A DNA stretch of 64,000 nucleotides, taken from positions 186,001 through 250,000 of the forward strand of contig CAJNDT010005335.1 of the NCBI GenBank assembly GCA_905221615.1. Direction: 5' to 3'. Position 1 is the stretch's first letter. Every line of letters starts with the position of its first letter. This document shows positions 31,986-43,297 of this stretch, piece after piece. The notes beneath the pieces are model-generated. The model was not told where the DNA came from. It ran no database searches and saw only the letters and a program-made list of their open reading frames with translations. Origin of the DNA: Symbiodinium sp. CCMP2592 (lineage: Eukaryota; Sar; Dinophyceae; Suessiales; Symbiodiniaceae). The position numbers and the translations under genes are program-made.

Positions 31986-33971
31986 ATGGGCGATGGTAAC
32001 TCTGACCCCAATTTCCCTGGATGGGGCCTCGACGGCAGAGCTTTGCACCAGAAGCTTCCGCCCAGCATGTGGTGTGTGACGCCGCAGGACCTACGCTTCC
32101 TTCGGCAGGAAGTCCGCCAGGCCATCGACCAGCACATGGTCATGCCGATTATTCAGCCGGTCTTCGATGACGAGCGGCCCGATCCCTTCACTCCTGAGGA
32201 TGAAACAATTGGCCCCAACATGTACAACTTGACCGACAACTACATCAAGCCTCTGACTCTGGATGCTGGCAGGACGTGGGTCGGTTGTGGTTCTTTCTTG
32301 CCAGATCGAGTCACTACAGCCCAACTGCCTCCGTCAGAGGTTGCTGAGCAAACTTTATCTACGTAAACAAAGTTCTGTTCCTGTATGCTACACTATTTCA
32401 ACATTGTCATTGTAGAATCTGTTCTTGAGAACGCAACCACCATCTCTTGTCTTATGCTAAGGCTTAGGGTTTGACTACCTGGAAGCTCCCACTCAGGTGC
32501 TTCCTATAGTAGTCCCGACAAAATCCCCCGTGATAGTCTCCATAATCCATCCTCCCTATTCCCTATTAAGAACCAAACAGGAAAGGACCCTTTATAGATC
32601 CATTTATAGGATCCGTTACCGATCCCTTGAAAGGAACCCTAAACAGTCCCCCCAATGCCCTACTAAGAACCAGAAGGATGAGCTGGGCTCTACTCCGAAA
32701 TCCGGAGGGACTTCCATGCGACCTCTTCATCACCCATGCCTGGCAGGACTCAAGGGGTGCAATGTACAGGAGGGCTTCAGAATGTGCGATTTTATATCAT
32801 ATGCAGTACTCTACGATCATAGTGTATACTATCTCTTTGACTGTAGTATACTAGAGGTGGCACACTCGAACATGTGGTCGTCTGCTGGGTTGCTGTAGGG
32901 AGCACGGGCCACGGCACTTCATCGTGCAGTGTGACTACCTGCCGGGGTACGTCGGCAGGGTTCTAGTTCATGCGAACCCTGATGTGAATATCTCAACTCC
33001 AAGCAACAAGCAACTGACCTGCCCCAGAAGTTCCTGCACGCGGAGGCCTTGAACCATAAGCCCTGAAGGCTAAACGGCTCTAAGCCCAGGAGGGTGCCTT
33101 TGAGTTTATTGACAAAGTCCTTGCAAGTTGGCCAAGGGGAAAGAGAGCTGCCTGGTGCTGCGTCCTTGCCATGCCGCAGAGCCTTCCCCGCTTCTGGGAT
33201 GAGTCAGGGCTTTAAGGGCTTAGAGTCGGGGGGAGTTGGGGGGTTGAGAGGTGTTGAAGGTTTAGGCTGTAGGAACTTGATTCGTTTTTTTTTGTGCTTC
33301 TGGGGCGTCTACGGTCACAACATGTCTCAGGCCCTGTTGCTATGCGCACGTCCCGATGCCCTAAAAACCGAAACCCGAAACCTTAAGGCTTAACACAATA
33401 GCAGCTGAAGGCCTAAACCCTAAACCCTAAACCCTAATAGTAACCCCGAAACCCTAAGAAATTTGACGCAATAGCAGCTGAGGCTACATCAGTCGCCTCA
33501 TCGCTGTGCCCCGCACCTCGCCCTTTGCACTGGCTTTGCAGAATGCGAGTCACATGCTGGCGGTGCCCACGCAGGCACGGTATGCTACATTTTGTGTGCT
33601 CTATAGTAAGCTGTATAGAGCGTGTACTGCAGATACTGACAGACAGCAATTTCCCTTAAGCCCATGGTACGCTTTGAGGCAGAGCCTTGCGCAGGTTTGC
33701 AGCATCTACTCACGCCTTTGGTGTGGCTATGAGGCATACCTGGCGACCTACTACAACAAGGTGGTTATCACTGCAAGGCTGGGCTGTAGCTTTAGGGTTT
33801 AGGATTGTATAGGGGAAGTTAGGTTTTGCAGAGCTTAGAAAGAGTAACCTGGGTGGGCGAGCTTGGAGGTGAGATCCTGAGCAGCATGCTCGAAGTCTTG
33901 TAGAACTACCACCACTACTACTACTACTGCTGCTGCTGCTGCTACTACTACTGCTGCTGCTACTACTCCTA

Positions 33972-34006
<35 letters not shown>

Positions 34007-34311
34007 ACTCCTACTCCTACTCCTACTCCTACTCCTACTCCTACTCCTACTCCTACTCCTACTCCTACTCCTACTCCTACTCCTACTCCTACTCCTGTTG
34101 CTGCTGCTGCTACTATTGCTGCTACTGTCATCATCATTATTACTATGGTTATTACAAGTCTTCTATCACTTTTGGTTTTAATATCATGCTGCTCAACATG
34201 ATCATCATGGTTCTTATGATTACAAGCATCTTGCGCCTGTTTCGATTATTGCTGAATCAGGATCCTGAGGACTCCACGGGTGGTTTCCCTATAGTTCATT
34301 ATAGCTTCTTG

Positions 34312-34347
<36 letters not shown>

Positions 34348-34348
34348 C

Positions 34349-34405
<57 letters not shown>

Positions 34406-35658
34406 TCATTTTGTTCTGCTGTACTGGTAGTATATGTAGTATACGATCTTGTACTCTCTACATCTGCAGGCCCCCATTGAAGTGGCTCCCTTCTGCAGCG
34501 GTGGCGCTGGTGACCTTCGTCGCTGGGGCCATTGCCGGATTCTTCTGGAGTGCAGCAGGCAAAGCTGCCTCAGTTTCAACCGAGACTTTTGACACTTGGA
34601 AGGATGTGGTGCATTCCCTGCAAGTGTCATATGCCCTGGGCGCGAAGCCTCCGTTCATCTTTGAAGATGTGGTAGCAGCTTGTGTGGTACTGGTGGTTCT
34701 ATGTGGCCGTTCCTCCCGTGTTACTGCCGGCCTCAACTGTTTGGGATCGCTGGCCCTGGGATTTATCCTGGGCTTTTGGGCCAGAATCTTCTCGACGCTA
34801 GGGAACTTGCCACTGCGGGTCGTAACTCAAGACCCCACCGGGAAGTTCTTATTGATCCCTCTATTCTCTATCTTCCTTGTATCCAGCGAAATGGATCGGC
34901 TCCATGCTTTGCAGCGGAAACAAGAAGCCTCCTGCCTTCAACTGCCCAAGGGCACTCGAGTGCAAGACGCTATCTGTGGTAATCCAGAGGACACGAATAC
35001 CATCCAAGGTGAGATTGCTGACCGCTGGAGCCAAGTGGAAGCTTCCGTGCAGGTTCTGCTGGACTCAGGAATGTCAACCCCGGCGCTGCGGGAAGTGAGA
35101 CAGCAGGAATTCTCGGTGCGGGGTCTTGCAGATTTGAAACTCTCTCGATGCTGGCTGGGCCTCGCGGTGTGGCTTTTCCATTTCCTCCTCTATGGATGCA
35201 GCGATGCTTTGCTCGGTGGCGTGAATGGTATCCTTATGGGTAGTACGGTGGTCTTGTGGTGCGGCGCAGAGCGGGATGACAAGGCTTTTTTGGGTTCGCT
35301 TTCTGCGAAGATCGTGACGCTTACCTTCGTTGCTTGCTATGCGATCGCGTACGGCTTTGAGCTCAAGGAGCTCGCAGACGTCCAAAAGGCGTGGGGGGTA
35401 AGTGGCATGCGCAAACTTCATTGTGGAACCTCAGTCTTCGGGCCTTCAGTTACATGCCTCGCAATCGTTTAAAGCAGCAGGCAGTCGACGGTGGGGCTCC
35501 ATGATTACTTTCGCACTGTTTTGAAGGCCCTCGTCGTCGACCTCGTGCTCTTGGGTTTAGCGGCTGCGTGCTTCTTCTCCCATCTTGCTGGGCTGCGGGG
35601 CTTTATGCGTGTGCCGGCAGCCCGCTGCCTCTTTGATACGTTTCGACCGAAGTGCTAG
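31986..35658 (+). CDS. TIR-like domain plus multi-span membrane protein, seven exons, mostly GA/GC donors
   Basis: Proposed exons: 31986-32272, 32677-32746, 33093-33180, 33483-33574, 33695-33777, 34470-35390, 35481-35658. They total 1719 nt, exactly 572 codons plus TAG, with every junction in phase. The five donors after exons 1-5 are GA, GA, GC, GC, GC and the last is GT; all acceptors are AG|G. Residues 97-119 read MSWALLRNPEGLP then CDLFITHAW; 120-148 EFIDKVLASWPRG; 160-207 SPFALALQNASHML and SRLWCGYEAYLA. The order FITHAW, hydrophobic strand, LWCxYEA resembles TIR-like folds. Residues 208-513 carry about six hydrophobic spans (around 212-233, 270-286, 295-313, 330-343, 430-466, 482-498) and the last exon another (529-551). 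So: a soluble sensor-like N-terminal part and a membrane C-terminal part. I recall similar proteins as common in dinoflagellates; function unknown. An upstream exon is possible. Confidence 0.74.
33906..34125. repeat. CTA/CTG and CTACTC microsatellites in an intron
   Basis: (TAC/TGC)n then (TACTCC)n in the 692-nt fifth intron of the TIR-like gene. The antisense Val/Gly frame is an artefact. Confidence 0.85.
34314..34404. repeat. TAG trinucleotide microsatellite in an intron
   Basis: About 30 TAG/AGT units in the same intron, 65 bases before the acceptor at 34469. Confidence 0.88.
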
Positions 35659-35977
35659 CTCCACGCCTTGCCGTGGCAAATGGCACAAGCCCAGTAATTA
35701 GATAGCATCTGCCGAAAGCGCAGATAATCATGAACTTCGGGCTCTGGTTGGCACCAAGCTCCGATCCAATATGCCCTGGCCTTAAATGCCTGCCGGGTTG
35801 GGTTTGGGGTTTAGGGTTTTATGGTAGAGGGAAGTCCAGAGTTTAGGATTCGGGGCAATCGAGGAGGCTTTAAGCTGGGGGGGAGAACCCAAGAGTGTTT
35901 GAATCTTGTGTACGGGAGCCACCCTTACACAGTAAGCCCTAGCAAGCCTTCTATACGCCTCAGCGTGTAGTGCCGGA

Positions 35978-36058
35978 GCCTTAGTAAATAGAATAGGGTT
36001 TCGGGGTATATTATACTGTAATTAACTTATATTGAGGAACCCCAAATAGTATTGATAC
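35978..36058. mobile_element. Family 1 element, partial
   Basis: AGAATAGGGTTTCGGGGTAT ... GAGGAACCCCAAATAGTATTG, the reverse-oriented left half of family 1. Confidence 0.55.
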
Positions 36059-36109
36059 TTTTTCTGCTAGCACTACAGCCTGGGCCCCTACGCCTTGCCG
36101 TGTTTGCAG

Positions 36110-36183
36110 GCATCGCCGACGGCAAACACCAAGGCAGCCACCCTCGAAAAGCCGATGACAAAGACCGGCTGCTTGTCCGAATG
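36110..36183 (+). CDS. Exon-like island
   Basis: Acceptor TTTGCAG|G, donor GTGTAC at 36184. One frame reads ASPTANTKAATLEKPMTKTG; another GIADGKHQGSHPRKADDKD. Frame uncertain. Confidence 0.36.
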
Positions 36184-36213
36184 GTGTACTTGGAGGATCA
36201 GGGACTTAGTAAG

Positions 36214-36244
36214 CAAGTGTGTGTGTGTGTGTGTGTGTGTTTTT
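36214..36244. repeat. GT microsatellite
   Basis: (TG)n of about 26 bases. A GAGGATCAGGG phrase precedes it and recurs at 36297, a small local duplication. 36250-36735 holds nothing recognised. Confidence 0.75.
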
Positions 36245-36737
36245 GAAATGGTTCTATGCGGGTTAAGTTGAAGGAGCGTTTCCATTGTTTTTTGTGGAGG
36301 ATCAGGGGGGACTTGTCAAGCAAGGTTCTCAGTGTGCTGTGTGTTGTTGTAAGGGGTGACAACAGCTGTATTCAAGTTCCTTGGTTAATGGTGCTGCGTA
36401 TAAAGTTGAAAGACCTCAAAGTCACCTTGGTTCTCTAAATTCTCTTCGAGTCCCATGTTCCATGAGCTTCCAGATAGAAATCCCCCATCAACCCATTGCC
36501 CTGCAAACCCTGGGAATATCAAAACTAAGCTTCAAGCTCCATTGAATCAAAGTTTCAGAAATTCACAAGGCCCAAAGCAGACCCTGAACAGTGTGACCTC
36601 AAGTTTATGGGCCCTCCCCCCCTCCCCCTCCCCCGCCCTCGCTCAAAAGCAAAGGAACCCGAGTTCGAATTGCCCCCCGTCTATGCGCCACACGAAGCCC
36701 TGACAAAACCTTGTAGAACCCTTATACGGATAAAATC

Positions 36738-36835
36738 CACATATATATATATATATATATGTACACATGCACATCATAGTGCAATCGTCATAGCACTGCT
36801 CGGTATGCCTGCATGTGCACACACACACACACGCC

Positions 36836-36867
<32 letters not shown>

Positions 36868-36877
36868 CACACATGCA

Positions 36878-36922
<45 letters not shown>

Positions 36923-37390
36923 TCACATTCACATACATCTGTATATACCTATATATATATGTATATACATATATGCACATATAGCTACATGTGTATATGT
37001 TTTTGTATATGTTCATGTATGTGTATATGTGCATATGTATATATGTATATATGTATATATGTAGATATGCATATATGTATATACGTATATATGTATATAT
37101 GTATATATGTATATATGTATATATGTGTCTATGTGTCTATGTGTCTATGTGTCTATGTGTCTATGTGTCTATGTGTCTATGTGTCTATGTCTGTGTATGT
37201 GTATGTCTAGGTGTATGTGTATGGGTATGTAGATGGGTATGTATAAGTCTCGGTCTATGTCCATGTCCATGTCGTGTCTATGTCTATGTGTATATGTGCA
37301 TGTGCACTGTGCACGTGCGCGTATGTGTATGTGTATGGATGCATGCATATGTATGTATATATATATATATGTATATATAGATATAGATAT
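36738..37390. repeat. Large TA/CA/TG and TATGTG(TC) microsatellite block
   Basis: (TA)n, (CA)n, ATGTATAT and TGTGTCTA repeats over 650 bases. Tyr/Met/Ile/Cys frames here are artefacts. Confidence 0.9.
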
Positions 37391-37542
37391 GGATGTAGAC
37401 GTGATAAATGTAACCTTACGGCCGTTGGTCGAGATCATACCTCTAAACCCGATCAGCCCAGAATAAACAGACCAGAGCCGTTATAGAAGCCGTATGTAAC
37501 CCTGCAACACCTGTGTTCAAGCCGAGATTGTTCAGCCCTGAG

Positions 37543-37616
37543 GCAGCCCCAATGTGCCCCGGGTGGCTTCCGCAGTCCGTGTTGGTGGGAAGGCGATGAG
37601 CACCGCCGAGATTGAG
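37543..37616 (+). CDS. Exon-like island of the A/P/V/K type
   Basis: Acceptor CTGAG|G at 37542/37543, donor GTGGGG at 37617. Reads SPNVPRVASAVRVGGKAMST then AEIE. Confidence 0.4.
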
Positions 37617-38783
37617 GTGGGGTTTGCAGAGCTTAGGGCTTTAGGATTCGAGGTTAAGAGATTTGAGGGTAAAGTTTAAGGTTTAAGTTTCGGGGTCCAG
37701 TGCTGTAGCCCAAACAGCCTGTTTTTCTTAGGGGTTCTGAGCGGTCCGTCGTGCAGCCCTCAATATGGGGCTCTTAAAAGGTACAGGCTCTTGTGTTCAA
37801 GGTCCTTTAAGGATTCGAGTTCCGGATGGAGGGTTTCGAGGTGGCCGGGTACAGTATGGATTCAAGATCTGGGTTGGAGGTGTTTGCGCCTAGGGTCTAG
37901 GGTTCGGCTTTTGGGGTCTGGGTCCTAGGGTTGGGGGGCAGGCCTCGTTGCTCCAGGTGAATCGCAATGACCCTCTGCCCCTGGCTTGAAACCATCCATT
38001 TCCACTCACTTCTGCCCATACTCGTATTTGCTTCAGGATTAATGCCTCTTGTTGTTTTGCACCTCGGGGTTCAGGCCTGCGACTCTTCATTAGCTTGGCT
38101 ATATTCTCTGTGCATTTCTCATTCGAGCAACCTCTGTGATGCTGCAGTATGTGCTGTGGAGTAGGGTTTACTCCAGAGCTCTGGGTTGTGGTGACGGGCT
38201 TTACACACATTCTGCTGAGGCTAAGCTAGATTTGTGATTCCTGTTTGGAGGTGCCATGCATGCCTTTGTCACGTCTTACAAAAGCCTTCTGACGGGATCC
38301 CAGCATTGTGTATTAATTGAAGTAGCTGGAAGATGGAGATGAGAGCGAGAACCACTGTACCTTGCTTCACCCGCCAAACCTATTTGCATAATGACTGGAC
38401 GGTTCCAGATCCTTGAATGCCTTTGTCGGAAGGCCTTCGACCGAAATACTCTCAACTTTTTAAACGCGAACACATGAACTCCAGAAGCCTAAACCCTGAG
38501 CCCTGAGGCAGAAGACCTCCAACAGCCCTAACATCATTGGACACTATGCACTGAAGCACCAAGCTTACACAGCGCACTCCAAAGATCCATTCGAATTCTT
38601 GAGGTCCGTGCATGTAATCACTAGAAGCCTAAAGACCTCAGCAGTAGAACTGAAAAGAAACTGAGATTAGCAAACCTTGTAGTGACCTGTATGATAGTAC
38701 CCCGCAAGTGTGTTTTGGAGATAAACCCTGATGGTATCCTGGTATCCCTTTTCGATCTCATAAAAGGCCAAAGTTGACGTTAG

Positions 38784-38866
38784 GGGCTTCCCGGGCCCAG
38801 GCGCAGCGGATCGAGGAGAAGCGCAAGCAGGTGGTTTTCTTTGAAGAGGGTTGTTCTTTTGTAGGG
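38784..38866 (+). CDS. Exon-like island, charged helix
   Basis: Acceptor GTTAG|G, donor GTGAGA at 38867. Reads ASRAQAQRIEEKRKQVVFFE then EGCSF. Three further islands follow on the same strand within 2.7 kb (39493, 39896, 40590). Confidence 0.42.
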
Positions 38867-39344
38867 GTGAGAGGAGGGGAAGGGTAGATTGGGGTCGCGG
38901 GGGGGGGGGTTTAAAGTTTAGGGTTCCGGGCTTCTGTGATTCAGGGTTTTGGTTTTAGGGCTTCCGGTTTGGGTGCGGTGGAATGGTTGTTGGAGGGAAG
39001 GCCGCTCGTTCTGTTACGGGTCCTTGAGGAGCGGGGCGTGTGGCCGTTCCCTAACTTCCCACCCGCTTCGTCGACTGGGCTTCTGCAGCGAAGTTCACCT
39101 CGCGGTGGTCGGGAGACCCGTGGCTTTGGAGGTTTACAGGGTTTGACCTTAATAGTAATAGTTATTGTCATGGTAACAGTCATAGCAATAGTGACAGTCA
39201 TAGTACTATAATACTATAGTATGACCTTATGCAGAACACTGTTGTGATAGATAGTGGAATCAATGCTGCGCAGAGCCTGGAGCAGCTGAGCTGGCGAGCA
39301 CGTGCTGGATGAGTTTTAAGGGCTGCCAGAAAGAGTAGCGGCCT

Positions 39345-39434
39345 CAAGAGTTAGAATAGGGGTTTTTCGGGTATATTGTAGTATAGCTGTAATAAGGAAG
39401 CCCCAAAATAGTATAGGTAATTATTAAGGCCCCT
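39345..39434. mobile_element. Family 1 inverted-repeat element
   Basis: TTAGAATAGGGGTTTTTCGG ... GAAGCCCCAAAATAGTATAG ... AATTATTAAGGCCCCTAG. Confidence 0.65.
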
Positions 39435-39492
39435 AGATTGTGTCATGAGCATGACATTGCGGGAACGTGGGGTGGCTAAGTGTTGGTTTCAG

Positions 39493-39552
39493 GCATCCAG
39501 GCCTGTCCCAAGACCTGTTCGTGGAGATGCTCGAACTTCCAGACCGACATGG
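39493..39552 (+). CDS. Short exon-like island with GCAAGA donor
   Basis: Acceptor GGTTTCAG|G, GCAAGA at 39553. Reads HPGLSQDLFVEMLELPDRHG. Confidence 0.38.
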
Positions 39553-39895
39553 GCAAGACATTTAGAGACTCTAGACTCTGGACTCCAAGCTTCGATGTCT
39601 GTGTGCTTCTGAAGTTGAAGGGTTCCCCGGGCTTTTCGGAAACAGAGTTGAAGGTAGCGCAGCCCCTCTCAGTTCAGAGACGCTGACGACCCTTGTGCCG
39701 GTCACGCGCGGACGCGTTCACGACCCGGTCTGGCACCACTAGAAACCGTGGTTAAAGAATGGAGACTAAAGACGGTCATAGCGCAGCATGTCGCACTACA
39801 TCATAGTATCATATAGTGGTTGTATACGACAGAACAGACTCCAACGTCTCGGTACCGCACCAGGGCTTAACATTCTGTGACACCCGAAGCCTCAG

Positions 39896-39997
39896 AAGCT
39901 TTGCCAACGCGCGGAGGCGCGTTTCCTCGCCGAGCGCAACGCGCGGCGAATGAATCGCCTCACCGACGCCCCCAAGGACCAGACGAAGCCGGAGCAG
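39896..39997 (+). CDS. Exon-like island, Arg/Ala-rich helix, GC donor
   Basis: Acceptor CCTCAG, CAG|GC donor at 39998. Reads KLCQRAEARFLAERNARRMN then RLTDAPKDQTKPEQ: 34 codons, phase 0 at both ends, compatible with the phase-0 end of the island at 38784-38866. Confidence 0.47.
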
Positions 39998-40040
39998 GCA
40001 GTCGCGGGAATAAGGGTTCGTCGGATCAGGTCGGACCTTC

Positions 40041-40135
40041 TTGTGCTTGTTTGACAGGTTTGTTTTGTGTGCGTGTGGCGGTGGTGGTGGTGGTGGCCGC
40101 GGCGGGGGTGGTGGTGGTGGTGTGTGGTTGTGCGT
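40041..40135. repeat. GTG/GGT-rich simple repeat
   Basis: GGTGGTGGTGG runs. 40140-40580 holds GT runs and nothing else recognised. Confidence 0.75.
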
Positions 40136-40589
40136 GCTGCTGACGAAAACAGAATCTCTGCACTCCCCAATCTTTCAGGATAGCGCGTGGTGGGCAGGGT
40201 TGAGGGTGGGAGTGGCAGGGCTGTTGGGATGGGGAGGGGGGTGGGACGCTTTCAGGGAGGTTGAGGGGGGAGGGAGGGGGTCAGACCTGTAGGGGTCCAG
40301 AGAGAACACGTTAGAGCAAACAAGCGCCTTCCAATCAGCAACACAGGAACACACAGCTGCCAGCCAAATGGGGCGAGTGCTTTCGTGTTAACATGCTTGA
40401 ACAACGTAGTTGCAGCAGTCCTATCAGTTCGTTTCAATTAGCAGAGCAAGTAGAGCCCTCAGAAGGCAGTGTTTGTGTGTGTGTGTGTGTGTTGAAAGCC
40501 TCAGAATGAAGAACCTCGCAAGCCCGAAGCTGTTCAACTCTAAAAATCCCACGGCGGTGAACCCTAACACCCAAACACCAAAATCAGAC

Positions 40590-40816
40590 AAGACCATTGC
40601 AGCAAAAAGAACACGACCGGTGGCAACAATGGCAAAGTTTCGAAAGCCGACCATAAACCTGGGAGATCCCGATGAGGTTAGTCCCTATACGAGCCAAAAC
40701 TTACCACCAACTGCTGAGTCCGCTGCCGACGCGTCCGCCACGGGGGCCACGACGCCCTCGCCTCCCAGCTCCGCCCCGGCGCGTCTTCCGGGGGCCGCGA
40801 GGCCTCCGATTCGAAG
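40590..40816 (+). CDS. Basic then Ala/Pro/Ser-rich exon
   Basis: Open without break: SDKTIAAKRTRPVATMAKFR, KPTINLGDPDE, then SAADASATGATTPSPPSSAP and ARLPGAARPPIRR. High GC against AT/GT-rich flanks. A GTTAGT after DPDE (40677) could be an alternative donor. Confidence 0.42.
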
Positions 40817-41077
40817 GGGTTTCGGTAGAGGGATTCAAAGGGGGGTTTCGGTAGAGGGTTCAGGGTTTTGGTGGGTCAGAATTTGAGGAAGTTCGGAGTT
40901 TTTCGGGCTTGTTGAGGGCTTCGGCTTTTGGATCTTCCATTTATTCTGCGGCGTTCTCTTAGGGCTCTGTACGTGCTCTCACGGGTCCCGCCGCTCCGCC
41001 CCTCCCGTGGTAATGATCCCCCCGTCCCCGGCGACTCCTTCACACGGGGTCTCGAGGGCTTGGAGCCCATTCTGCGA

Positions 41078-41129
41078 TACTTATGAGGAACCGCCCAAAA
41101 TAGTATAGGTAATTCTTAAGGCCCCTCTA
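41078..41129. mobile_element. Family 1 element, 3' fragment
   Basis: GAGGAACCGCCCAAAATAGT ... AATTCTTAAGGCCCCTC. Confidence 0.55.
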
Positions 41130-41159
41130 TCACTTGGAAGGGTATGTGGCACATTTAAG

Positions 41160-41222
41160 GATGATGCCGGTTTTCCCTCACGTGGAGCTTGAAAGGGAAT
41201 TCGAGAGCAGAGCTTGCCGGGT
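41160..41222 (+). CDS. Short exon-like island after a family 1 fragment
   Basis: ATTTAAG|G then MMPVFPHVELEREFESRACR. A stop follows shortly. Confidence 0.3.
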
Positions 41223-41413
41223 CAGGGCTGGCACCAATTAAAGAGGGGATACCATTGGGGGGATTTGGGGGAGGGGTGGATGCATATCTGATACAATATA
41301 GGGTTTACCGAAGTTTCGAGTTTGGATCTTGCCGTTTTTTTAAGGTTTAGGGTTGGGTTCGGGGTCTTTGGGCTCTGTAGAGTCTCTTGGCTTTGGCGTT
41401 TTTTTCGTTTCAG

Positions 41414-41496
41414 GCGCATTGCGAAGCCGGTGGGGCGGCCAGGCAAGGACCTCAGGGCCGAGTTTCGCGGGGCGGTGCTGCTTTCTGAAGTGGGAG
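41414..41496 (+). CDS. Basic exon-like island ending in a family 3 element
   Basis: Acceptor TTCGTTTCAG|G; reads RIAKPVGRPGKDLRAEFRGA then VLLSEVG. GGA ends at 41496 in phase 0 and the next bases GTTTCC lie in the TIR of the element at 41491-41580. Confidence 0.42.
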
Positions 41497-41580
41497 TTTC
41501 CAAGAGTACCCTAAATAGTAGGCTCCGTATTTTGAGGACCCCCAAAATAAGGTACTCCTAATTTTTGGAAAATCCCAAGT
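41491..41580. mobile_element. Family 3 element at an exon end
   Basis: TGGGAGTTTCCAAGAGTACC ... AAGGTACTCC ... TTGGAAAATCCCA. A candidate donor (GTTTCC) lies inside the left TIR and an AAG follows the right TIR. Confidence 0.68.
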
Positions 41581-41692
41581 TGCGGTGGTCAGGATGTGGG
41601 TTTCGGGTTGAAGGTGTAGGTTTCAGGGTTCACAGGGTTTAGAGTCCTGCTTCGTTTAAACAGTCCTAACTCCAAAATCCAAATCTTAAAAG

Positions 41693-41843
41693 CGTCGAAG
41701 TGCTGAGGCGCTCTGCAGCAAAAGGAAGCCGCCACAGAGGCCACAAAGGCAGGGCATCCGTCAAGCGGGTTGCACCTGGAGAGCCCGAGTTTCTTGTCAT
41801 CTTTCAAGACAAGGCCCCTGCCCCTGCCTCCTTTGCCTTTTAA
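41693..41843 (+). CDS. Basic terminal-exon-like island
   Basis: After TTAAAAG: SVEVLRRSAAKGSRHRGHKG, RASVKRVAPGEPEFLVIFQ, DKAPAPASFAF, TAA at 41841. Strong coding texture; the phase does not join cleanly to 41414-41496. Confidence 0.45.
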
Positions 41844-42124
41844 TCATGGATGGATCCTCAATCATATATCACCCTAAACCCTAAACCCATCATCCCAGGC
41901 ATAGTAGGTACTCGTAATGAAGCGGTCTTGGGCTCTCGGTGTTGAAGGAATCAGGGTCATGGGCGATAAGTCTAGCATCTGAAAATGCTGGTCCGGTCCT
42001 CAAAACTGAAGGGCCCGCACGTCCCTTAAAGCCCCAAAGCCCACTAAACCCTGGAACCCCAAAACCTGTCGAGCCTTAAGCCATTGATTGGAGCCCTCTA
42101 CAACCCTGAAGATTCCACCGGAAG

Positions 42125-42187
42125 GCCCCTGCCTCGGTGGCGAAAGGAGGCGTCCGCATCGCCACGGCACCGACGTCGGAAGCTCAG
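42125..42187 (+). CDS. Ala/Val/Ser exon-like island
   Basis: Acceptor CGGAAG|G; reads APASVAKGGVRIATAPTSEA then Q at 42187. Three tandem CTTTCAGCTTTGGGGTTC phrases follow at 42221-42275. Confidence 0.38.
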
Positions 42188-42420
42188 GGAAGAACTTCGC
42201 TGATTCGGGCTTTAGGGCTTTCAGCTTTGGGGTTCTTTCAGCTTTGGGGTTCTTCAGGGGCTTTCAGCTTTGGGGTTCATGCGGTTTTCTCGTTTCATGG
42301 TGTGGCTGTGCCTGCGTTTACGAGGCCCTAAGGCCCTATGGAGCTCAAGCTTGCAGCCCTACATCTTCCGAGCTTCAAGCCCCGAAGCCCTGAAGCACTT
42401 TTATCTGCCTTCTTGGGATA

Positions 42421-42533
42421 GCACCTATAGTCTCCATTGTAGTTCTTTTTTGGGGTTAGCTTATGGGATCCTTAATATATACTTGGTTAAATTAAAAAAG
42501 GAACTACAATGGAGACTATAGGCACTTACTGCA
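42421..42533. mobile_element. Family 10 inverted-repeat element
   Basis: CACCTATAGTCTCCATTGTA ... TACAATGGAGACTATAGGCA, near-perfect 23-bp TIRs, AT-rich core. Confidence 0.75.
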
Positions 42534-42700
42534 GAATTCGCAAGGCCTCGGCCCTCAAAAACAGGAAACTCCTAGAAGTGAGACATGGGTTGAGGAAAGA
42601 CGGTATCCGGCTTCAACAGTAGGGCTTTCGGGCTTTTACACAGTCTTATTGTTTAGGATCTTGCACGGTTTCGGGTGCGGCTTCAAAGTTTCGGTTCAGG

Positions 42701-43061
42701 CTTTGGAGATTGGCTCCAGGAAGTTTAGAGTTCAGAGCTGGACCTGGGACTGGCCGAGAGATGTCGTAGCAGGGCAGCCAAGGGTTGTGGGAACTGCCCT
42801 GAACACTTGCGCCTGACGCGTGCAGAACATCCGGTTCGGGAACTTGGGCCTGGTCTTGGAGTTGGAAGGCTTCAGGTTGAGTGCTTAGGATAGCTGCAAG
42901 CCGTCCACCAGGCCGACCCGCAATGCACGCGTCCTGCTGCCATCTCAGCATGTCTACAGGCACGGGAAGGATTGGTCCCCCCTGTTTGTGGACTCTGTTC
43001 TTACCCCACCATGACAAGGACGACAGGGTGCTAGTAGTGTTCAGCTGGTCGAATCGTTCAG
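42701..43061 (-). CDS. Large minus-strand exon of an unidentified gene
   Basis: On the minus strand, after GACCAG at 43062, about 120 codons read RFDQLNTTSTLSSLSWWGKN, RVHKQGGPILPVPVDMLRWQ, ACIAGRPGGRLAAILSTQPE, AQVPEPDVLHASGASVQG, HNPWLPCYDISRPVPGPALN. Dense, varied and stop-free; one of the best single exons here. Ends near CTCCAAA|GC. Family not recognised. Confidence 0.55.
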
Positions 43062-43205
43062 CTGGTCAGCTTGGGGTTTAGCTTCGACGTCTTCAAAAGT
43101 TGACACTCTGAGAGGGGGGTCCGCTGTAGCAGGCCCGATGTACTGAGCTCCCGGTACATAACGCCATGGACCAACAACGCGGGCAAGCCTCAAGCAGCTG
43201 CAACA

Positions 43206-43297
43206 AAGGGTCCTTAATAAATACCTATATTATGCTGGGGGTTCCATATTCTAGTCATAGTATACTGGGCCTTAAAACCCCATTCAGGCGCCTATAT
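43206..43297. mobile_element. Family 1 inverted-repeat element
   Basis: AGGGTCCTTAATAAATACCT ... GGGGGTTCCATATTC ... ACTGGGCCTTAAAACCCC ... GCGCCTATAT. Confidence 0.62.

Noticed and set aside
33835-34137. Antisense poly(Gly-Val) frame
   Set aside because: Microsatellite inside an intron of the TIR-like gene.
36607-37438. Tyr/Met/Ile/Cys-rich frames up to 130 codons
   Set aside because: Produced by TA/TG microsatellites.
37890-38210. Overlapping frames on both strands around 38 kb
   Set aside because: Neither strand is clearly better and no splice motifs support one.
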